The notes under the pieces are model-generated. The model did not search any database. It worked only from the letters and a program-made list of their open reading frames with translations, and was not told the DNA's origin. A DNA stretch of 12,575 nt from Bacteroidota bacterium (GTDB lineage: Bacteria > Bacteroidota > Bacteroidia > Chitinophagales > Chitinophagaceae), in assembly GCA_023390215.1 (NCBI GenBank), contig JAEWDG010000029.1, forward strand, positions 1 to 12,575. The letters are read 5' to 3'. The position numbers and the translations under genes were made by a program. Positions 7,657-12,575 of this stretch are shown here, one piece after another. Every line of letters begins with the position of its first letter. Within the stretch, counting starts at the first letter, position 1.

Positions 7657-7670
7657 ACGTATTAATACGT
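7657..7670. repeat. Perfect 14-bp palindrome, candidate operator
   Basis: ACGTATTAATACGT is a perfect palindrome on both strands, centred about 76 bp upstream of the response-regulator start. The symmetry and position suit a dimeric transcription factor, possibly autoregulation by the NarL-type regulator, but no second copy was seen in the window. Its AT-rich core could in part be a chance occurrence. Confidence 0.45.
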
Positions 7671-7988
7671 GTGATTTCTCCTGCTTTTTTTATAGGTATT
7701 TTACGATAAGAAATGTCGAATTAATATGAAGAAATCTTAAACAGATTTTGATGTATGAAATTGATACTAAATTTCCATTGAAATCAGTGAACGTAAGCGC
7801 TAACCGTTACTACCATTAAGATTGACCAGGAATATTGATAAGTCCGAATCAGACAACCACATTCGCAATCCCCCACTCGGGGTAGGAATAAACGAAAATG
7901 ATGTGAAACCTTTGAATTATCCGTATTTTATGTAGGCATATTACTACAAATCAATTTTTCATTCATTTATAGCATAAATAAAAACTCC

Positions 7989-8004
7989 GGAAGTGACCGC
8001 TTCC
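7989..8004 (+). repeat. Short hairpin in the leader of the cytochrome peroxidase gene
   Basis: GGAAG (7989-7993) pairs with CTTCC (8000-8004) around a 6-nt loop, extended by a T:G wobble. The outer CC at 7987-7988 could pair with GG at 8007-8008 across a 2-nt bulge. No run of T follows, so it is not a classical terminator. It lies about 63 nt before the start codon, in what is probably the 5' untranslated leader. Confidence 0.35.
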
Positions 8005-8047
8005 ACGGGAACAGGTTTCAATAAAAACAGAATTCTCTTCGTTATGC

Positions 8048-8052
8048 AGGAG
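8048..8052 (+). promoter_or_regulatory. Shine-Dalgarno-like AGGAG upstream of the peroxidase gene
   Basis: AGGAG ends 15 nt before the ATG at 8068, longer than usual, and 11 nt before an out-of-frame ATG at 8064 that opens a six-codon reading frame ending at TAA 8082-8084. An in-frame TGA at 8065-8067 rules out any start further upstream for the long gene. Confidence 0.4.
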
Positions 8053-8067
8053 CTTTAACAGCAATGA

Positions 8068-10056
8068 ATGGCAAGGTCAGATAATTTTGCCATCGCTTAC
8101 CATTTGTACCGATTGAAATTTAGGAATACATACTATTTGCCAGGACTGTTGATCATGACGCTCATGTTCATTGGTTCCATCGGTTTTAAGAACAGCGATA
8201 AACAGCCGCGGAACAGTAGTTATCGTGATCTCTATATTTCGGAGATCGACCGCATCGATCTCACTTTCTCTTCACTAAGGTTGGCCATTTTAAACTCTGA
8301 CCTTTCTGATGCTGCTGCTGTTGAAAATTTGAAACGGACAATCGTGAATAGCCGGCCATTAATAAAATCTGCTGATCTCTGGCTAAGATATCTTGAACCG
8401 GTTGCGTATATGAAACTCAATGGCGCGCTGCCGGTTGAATGGGAAAATGAAGTATTCGAAAAATTTGAACAGCCCTACCGGCGCTCAGGAGCGGGCCTGA
8501 GCCTGATGGAAACATACCTTGAGGAAGGCGCGCAAAAAGATTCCCTGCTTCGCATGGTTGATTCTTCTTTGCTTTCCTGCAAAATCTTTAAAGCAGATTC
8601 TATAACCCGCTTCCTTGATAAACCGGATCATTTCTTTTTTGCAAACAGATTATTTCTGCTCAACCTTGCTTCGATCTATACAACAGGATTCGATTGCCCC
8701 AACCGCGAACTGATCATCCCGGAACTGAAACAGATGTTGAATACCACAAAAGACATCTATGATGTTTTTAATTCGAGTTTTCCGGATTACGCGTTGTCCG
8801 ATACATATCTTCATTCCTATGATGACCTGATACGTTTTGTTCAATCACAACCTGACGCTGCTGATCTGTTCGATCATTACGATATGCTGAAAAACTATGT
8901 GAATCCATTGTTTGCATTGAATCAGGAAATGATCCGGCGTTATCAGGTAAGATCATCAAACTTCAATGATTATGCACTAAGCGATGAAGTGAACAGCATT
9001 TTTGATAAAAATTTGTATGCCGGACAAAATATCAAAGGCATATTTCTTCCCGTGGATGACAATGCGCAGCTGGAAGAAATCAAAAAGGTGGGCAAACAAT
9101 TATTTTATGATCCACTGTTATCGGGAAATAATAAAAGAAGCTGCGCTTCCTGCCATAAGTCCACTGAATATTTTACAGATAACGAACGGCCGACGAGTCT
9201 GCAGTTTGATAACAAAGGAAGCTTGCCCAGGAATACTCCAAGCCTGATCAATTCCATTTATCAGCATCTTATCATGCTGGATGGTAAACATTACGCGCTT
9301 TTAAACCAGGCCAAAGATGTTGTTACCAATGCGAATGAAATGGGAGGAGCGGAATCGGATGTAGTGAGCAAAGTAATGAGTTGCCCGGATTATGCAAAAG
9401 CATTCAAAAAATTTGTCAGGCTAACACCCAACTCTCCGAGGTTAAAAATCGATCATATTGTTTCAGCGGTGATTTTATATTACAGCGATTTTAGCAGCTA
9501 CTATTCTCCCTTCGATCAGTCAATAAATAATCGTGCATCCATTTCTGCGGATGCCATTAAAGGTTTTAATGTTTTCATGGGAAAAGCTCAGTGCGGCACC
9601 TGTCATTTTCCTCCACAGTTCAATGGCGTAAAACCTCCGTACATCAGTTCTGAGTTCGAGGTACTGGGAGTTCCTGCGGATTCACTTTACGGCAAACTTA
9701 GCCCCGATTCGGGCCGGGCGCTGATCAATCCGGCCAGGGAAACCCTTAACGCCTTCCGATCGCCAACCATTCGCAATATCGATCATACCGCACCTTATAT
9801 GCATAATGGCGTATTTACAACTGTTGATCAGGTAATCGCATTTTATGACCATGGGGGTGGCAGTGGGCATAATTTGAATATTCCGAACCAGACCCTGTCC
9901 GGCGATTCCCTGCATCTGACCATTAATGAAAAAGAACAATTAAAGGCATTCATGCGTTCACTGAACGAAGCCATTATCTTTGAAGAAATACCAAACGCCT
10001 TACCCGCCTCAAAAAACAAGGCTTTGAAAAATAGAAAAGTTGGCGGCGAATATTGA
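8068..10056 (+). CDS. Di-haem cytochrome c peroxidase / MauG-family protein with N-terminal extension
   Basis: The 662-residue protein carries two c-type haem motifs, CASCH (359-363) and CGTCH (509-513), 150 residues apart as in bacterial di-haem peroxidases. The family motif TAPYMHNGVF (574-583) and a C-terminal helix ending near residue 632 complete the CCP_MauG domain (about 335-635). Such enzymes reduce hydrogen peroxide, or oxidise substrates, using electrons from small cytochromes in the periplasm. Ahead of it lies a helical extension of about 310 residues, with stretches such as WLRYLEPV and FEQPYRRSGAGL, that resembles imelysin-like N-terminal regions fused to peroxidases in Bacteroidota. 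The function of the extension is unknown. A hydrophobic segment (about 22-40) follows a basic start and may be a signal anchor. No clear cleavage site is seen. Its stop overlaps the start of the mono-haem cytochrome. Start 8068 is bounded by the preceding in-frame TGA. Confidence 0.9.
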   Translation: MARSDNFAIAYHLYRLKFRNTYYLPGLLIMTLMFIGSIGFKNSDKQPRNSSYRDLYISEIDRIDLTFSSLRLAILNSDLSDAAAVENLKRTIVNSRPLIKSADLWLRYLEPVAYMKLNGALPVEWENEVFEKFEQPYRRSGAGLSLMETYLEEGAQKDSLLRMVDSSLLSCKIFKADSITRFLDKPDHFFFANRLFLLNLASIYTTGFDCPNRELIIPELKQMLNTTKDIYDVFNSSFPDYALSDTYLHSYDDLIRFVQSQPDAADLFDHYDMLKNYVNPLFALNQEMIRRYQVRSSNFNDYALSDEVNSIFDKNLYAGQNIKGIFLPVDDNAQLEEIKKVGKQLFYDPLLSGNNKRSCASCHKSTEYFTDNERPTSLQFDNKGSLPRNTPSLINSIYQHLIMLDGKHYALLNQAKDVVTNANEMGGAESDVVSKVMSCPDYAKAFKKFVRLTPNSPRLKIDHIVSAVILYYSDFSSYYSPFDQSINNRASISADAIKGFNVFMGKAQCGTCHFPPQFNGVKPPYISSEFEVLGVPADSLYGKLSPDSGRALINPARETLNAFRSPTIRNIDHTAPYMHNGVFTTVDQVIAFYDHGGGSGHNLNIPNQTLSGDSLHLTINEKEQLKAFMRSLNEAIIFEEIPNALPASKNKALKNRKVGGEY

Positions 10057-10430
10057 TGAAAAAAATCATTCCACTCTTCCTGCTGCTTTCTGTGATCTGC
10101 CTCGTGGATTGCAGCAGCAGTAGAAAAATAGAATATAATATTCCCAAATATTTTACCGGGGAAAGAAAACAGCAGCTAATTGAAAATCTTGAAAAAGGCA
10201 GGATACTTTTTCAAAACAATTGCAGTGAATGTCATGGAATAACAGGTAAAGCAAAACAGGGAATGCCTGATTTTACCAATAAAGAAATACAGAATTACCT
10301 GAATGCCTACCAAACGAACGATACGCGCAACCATGCGGTATTAAAAAAGCTGCTGCCGGAAGAACTGTCTATGGTGATCACATTTCTTCAAATGCGGAAA
10401 ATAGACAGCCTTCCTAATCATCAGCATTAA
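10056..10430 (+). CDS. Small mono-haem c-type cytochrome, probable lipoprotein
   Basis: The 124-residue product begins MKKIIPLFLLLSVICLVDC, a signal peptide ending in Cys19. The lipobox is atypical because residue -1 is Asp (LVDC). The single haem motif is C56-S-E-C59-H60, followed by GITGKAKQGMPDF, a class I cytochrome c arrangement. The usual downstream axial Met is not obvious: the segment before LLPEEL reads NHAVLKK, while M70 or M106 are alternatives. The likely role is electron transfer in the periplasm, delivering electrons to the di-haem peroxidase encoded just upstream. The start is ATG 10056, sharing its A with the peroxidase stop (TGATG), which implies translational coupling. A TTG three bases earlier is in frame but less likely. 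Its stop abuts the convergent dehydrogenase-like gene without a spacer. Confidence 0.88.
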   Translation: MKKIIPLFLLLSVICLVDCSSSRKIEYNIPKYFTGERKQQLIENLEKGRILFQNNCSECHGITGKAKQGMPDFTNKEIQNYLNAYQTNDTRNHAVLKKLLPEELSMVITFLQMRKIDSLPNHQH

Positions 10431-12575
10431 TTATTGTTTGAGGATCTTCAATTTTTTATATTCATTTCCCCGGTACATTTCAAGAAAATAAACACCCGCA
10501 GGCAGATCCTGGAGTTTGTCGATCGTAAAACTGTTCAGGCCTGAGGTAGCCTGGCCATCTATTTTTCTCACCACAGCACCTTTCGCATCAACGATCTTTA
10601 TTTCCAGTTTTCCTGACTGATTAAAACTGGTAGCCACGTATATTCCGTTCCTGAACGGATTTGGTGAAACTGTAATATCATTCTTAGTCTTTGTACCTGA
10701 ATAAATGCGCACCACCATGGAGTAAGAATATCCACCATCTTTATCCAGTACTTTCAATCGGTAGTAAACATAACCTTCAAGAAAATCTCCATCGGTATAT
10801 TCGTATGAAGTTGCACCCTGACTGCCATGGGCATTTACCGTTCCGATCTTTTTAAAATTAGTGCCGGTATAACTTCTTTCAATTTCGAAATGAGAAACGT
10901 TCACTTCATCGGAAGTTATCCAGGAAAGTTGATTAACACTTCCATTTCCTTTTACATTAAAACTCAGAAGGTGTAATGGAAGCGGCCCACCACATCGTGG
11001 GTATAAACGAACTGAATCCATGGTCTGCAAACCAGCCTGGTCTGTTACGGTTAAGGTTACCAGCCAGTAATAGGTATCACCATTACAGCCGATCCTTGAA
11101 ATAACTGCCTGGGATTCCTTGGCTGTATCTACGGCTTCAGGATGCTGGTGCGTGTTATGCCTGAGAATGGTTTGCCATGCATAAGCAAGTTGATTCGGGC
11201 CTTGTTCTGCGTCGGTTACATTCGCCTGTAAAGTATAGGTGGTATCAGAACCTGGAATGTATTGCGTATTATCTGCCGGGCTGATGATCTCCACAACCGG
11301 AGGTGTATTGTTTGCAGAAATGATAAGACTGTCGATAGAAAAAGCGCCCTGGCTGTCTGTTACTTTCAAAGTGACCACAAATTTTTTAGGGTCTGAATCT
11401 GGCGTGGAAAAATTATGTGAGGGGTTTGCCTGGTTAGATAAAGGGCTTCCGTCTCCGAAATCCCAACTATAGGTGATCGCGTCTCCATCCGGATCATAAG
11501 ATTGATCACCGGTGAAGTTTACGGTGAAGGGCGCGGCTGCATATTGCAGATCTGAACTCATATTTACAACCGGATTTCTGTTGCCTCCATAATTTAATTT
11601 CTGCACTGCATCGCCGGCGAGGTCGATGATGTACAGACAGGAATCCTTCGGACATTCACTGATTTGAAGTATGGCCCCAAATCCTGTACTGAAATCTTCA
11701 ACCTTGGTTACTTTATTGGTATACTGGATATGCATGTTTTTAATCCAGCTTCCCGAAAGATCAGCGAAGAACAGGGTATTTCTATACTGAGCGGGGTACT
11801 TGCTGTATGTATACCAACAGGCGGCGCTCGCGCAAAAACCACTGAATGGAGTTCCTTCAACGCCTGATTCCGGAGTGCCGATCAATTCGGGTGTGTAATT
11901 TACCGGACCGAATACAGGAACACGCGCAATGGGCGCAGAATGGTTCCAGTCTAATGAAGGCGGATAATGGGAAAACCGGTTTGGATTTCCGCTTACAATA
12001 GGTTGAGAAGGATCACAGGGATTATAAACCGTATGGTCATTATTGGTTACGGCATCTCTGATCAAATCTCTGAACCTGAAATATTGTTGGGTGCAACCAC
12101 CAGTTCCGAATAAAGGATTAGGCTCGTCCTGGTTATAGGTATCCAGTGTGCTGTAACTTGTATTATCAGTCATGCCTTCCCATAATGGCCATCCCCCATT
12201 TTGACCGGGATTCTTAAAAACGCTTACTTCTTCCACATCACTCCAGCCAACATCACAAACAAAAATTTCCCCGATATCACCTGCGAGTGGATTTGTAGAG
12301 CCACTGTTTGGTTTGATATAAAATCTGTACGGGTTTCTGAAACCCATGGCCCATACGCGTGATTTAGCCGATCGCGGTTGTGCTGCATCGTAAAATGGAT
12401 TACTGCTTATGCCATTACCCGTGGCAGGATCAAGACGCAAGATCTTTCCGTTATGGCTGTTTAACATCTGGCTGCGAAATGCACCAACATTTTCAGCTGG
12501 CCTGATGATTCCGTCTGCTAGTGCCTGCGTATAATAAGTGCCCGGAAAACTTCCGCTGTCCGTACCATCGTAACT
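10431..12575 (-). CDS. T9SS-exported glucose/sorbosone dehydrogenase-like protein with PKD domain (5' partial)
   Basis: The frame is open to the right edge (714 residues visible). The 36 codons before the first internal ATG at 12467 (ending ENVGAFRSQ) continue the same protein, so that ATG is not the real start. The N-terminal part is a beta-propeller of the soluble PQQ glucose/sorbosone dehydrogenase type: SHNGKILRLDP, WAMGFRNPYRF, GDIGEIFVCDVGWSDVEEV and NGGWPLWEG. Then come a PKD domain (about 334-421, with SWDFGDGSP), a second Ig-like domain (about 425-526), an Fn3-like segment (LSWITSDEVNVSHFEIERS) and a C-terminal type IX sorting domain (about 632-714: SPNPF, LPAGVYFLEMYRG, KKLKILKQ). 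It is therefore predicted to be exported by T9SS and displayed or released. Family members oxidise sugars, but the catalytic region lies partly outside the window, so activity is unproven. The stop abuts the cytochrome stop. Confidence 0.9.
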   Translation of the reverse strand, partial: SYDGTDSGSFPGTYYTQALADGIIRPAENVGAFRSQMLNSHNGKILRLDPATGNGISSNPFYDAAQPRSAKSRVWAMGFRNPYRFYIKPNSGSTNPLAGDIGEIFVCDVGWSDVEEVSVFKNPGQNGGWPLWEGMTDNTSYSTLDTYNQDEPNPLFGTGGCTQQYFRFRDLIRDAVTNNDHTVYNPCDPSQPIVSGNPNRFSHYPPSLDWNHSAPIARVPVFGPVNYTPELIGTPESGVEGTPFSGFCASAACWYTYSKYPAQYRNTLFFADLSGSWIKNMHIQYTNKVTKVEDFSTGFGAILQISECPKDSCLYIIDLAGDAVQKLNYGGNRNPVVNMSSDLQYAAAPFTVNFTGDQSYDPDGDAITYSWDFGDGSPLSNQANPSHNFSTPDSDPKKFVVTLKVTDSQGAFSIDSLIISANNTPPVVEIISPADNTQYIPGSDTTYTLQANVTDAEQGPNQLAYAWQTILRHNTHQHPEAVDTAKESQAVISRIGCNGDTYYWLVTLTVTDQAGLQTMDSVRLYPRCGGPLPLHLLSFNVKGNGSVNQLSWITSDEVNVSHFEIERSYTGTNFKKIGTVNAHGSQGATSYEYTDGDFLEGYVYYRLKVLDKDGGYSYSMVVRIYSGTKTKNDITVSPNPFRNGIYVATSFNQSGKLEIKIVDAKGAVVRKIDGQATSGLNSFTIDKLQDLPAGVYFLEMYRGNEYKKLKILKQ

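Larger units (their letters stand above)
7588..8067. other. 480-bp divergent intergenic region with inverted repeats
   Basis: No convincing gene is visible. The longest plus-strand reading seen, ATG 7751 to a TAA ending at 7819 (22 codons), has no homology or ribosome site that would support it. The stretch separates the divergent response regulator and cytochrome peroxidase genes and must contain their promoters, though no clean TTTG/TAnnTTTG pair was found. It contains a perfect palindrome (7657-7670), inverted repeat GAAATT/AATTTC (7757-7775), a CCCC/GGGG hairpin (7871-7882) and hairpin GGAAG/CTTCC (7989-8004). A long regulatory leader or a small RNA is possible. Confidence 0.7.

Noticed and set aside
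7751..7819. 22-codon reading frame in the intergenic region
   Set aside because: It has no ribosome site or homology and is within chance expectation.
7871..7882. CCCC/GGGG hairpin as a terminator
   Set aside because: The stem is only 4 bp and no T-run follows on either strand.
12465..12467. ATG at 12467 as the start of the dehydrogenase-like gene
   Set aside because: The frame continues upstream to the edge with 36 codons of family-like sequence (ENVGAFRSQ before MLNSHNGK), so the gene is truncated by the window instead.

Overview
The window looks like a chromosomal segment of a Bacteroidota bacterium, probably of the Chitinophagaceae/Chitinophagales type. The main reasons are a C-terminal type IX secretion (T9SS) sorting domain on a long extracellular protein, a lipoprotein with a Bacteroidota-style signal peptide, a TAnnTTTG-type -7 box, few Shine-Dalgarno sequences, moderate GC content and Bacteroidota-like protein families. 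No IS element, phage gene, CRISPR array, tRNA or rRNA was recognised.

Layout. (1) Positions 1-1973, minus strand: a two-domain MazG NTP pyrophosphohydrolase followed 11 bp later by the N-terminal sensory and membrane part of a large protein, probably a sensor histidine kinase, cut by the left window edge. Both appear to start at TTG. (2) 2157-2987, plus strand: a small secreted protein with about six YD-like repeats. (3) 5870-2984, minus strand: a tight four-gene unit of a lipoprotein, a UbiA-like membrane protein with a degenerate first Asp motif, an M42 aminopeptidase with all expected metal ligands, and a four-helix membrane protein. (4) 5958-6965, plus strand: a LuxE/ANL-type acyl-protein synthetase-like enzyme. 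(5) 7587-6958, minus strand: a NarL/FixJ response regulator with no adjacent kinase. (6) 7588-8067: a 480-bp region without a convincing gene that carries a perfect 14-bp palindrome and several short hairpins. (7) 8068-10430, plus strand: a di-haem cytochrome c peroxidase/MauG-type protein with a long N-terminal helical extension, translationally coupled to a small mono-haem c-type cytochrome that is probably a lipoprotein. (8) 12575-10431, minus strand: a T9SS-exported soluble glucose/sorbosone dehydrogenase-like beta-propeller protein with PKD/Ig-like modules, its 5' end beyond the right edge.

How they may work together. The two cytochrome genes form a periplasmic redox pair, and the neighbouring exported dehydrogenase-like protein is a conceivable but unproven electron donor. 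The response regulator is transcribed divergently from the cytochrome operon across the palindrome-bearing region and is a candidate local regulator. The remaining genes look like housekeeping or lineage-specific functions. A notable structural trait is that all three tail-to-tail gene pairs overlap or abut at their stop codons (4 bp, 8 bp and 0 bp), so no intergenic terminator is possible between them. I see no clear new defence or mobile system. The most novel-looking content is the cytochrome pair with its long leader region and the atypical UbiA-like protein.
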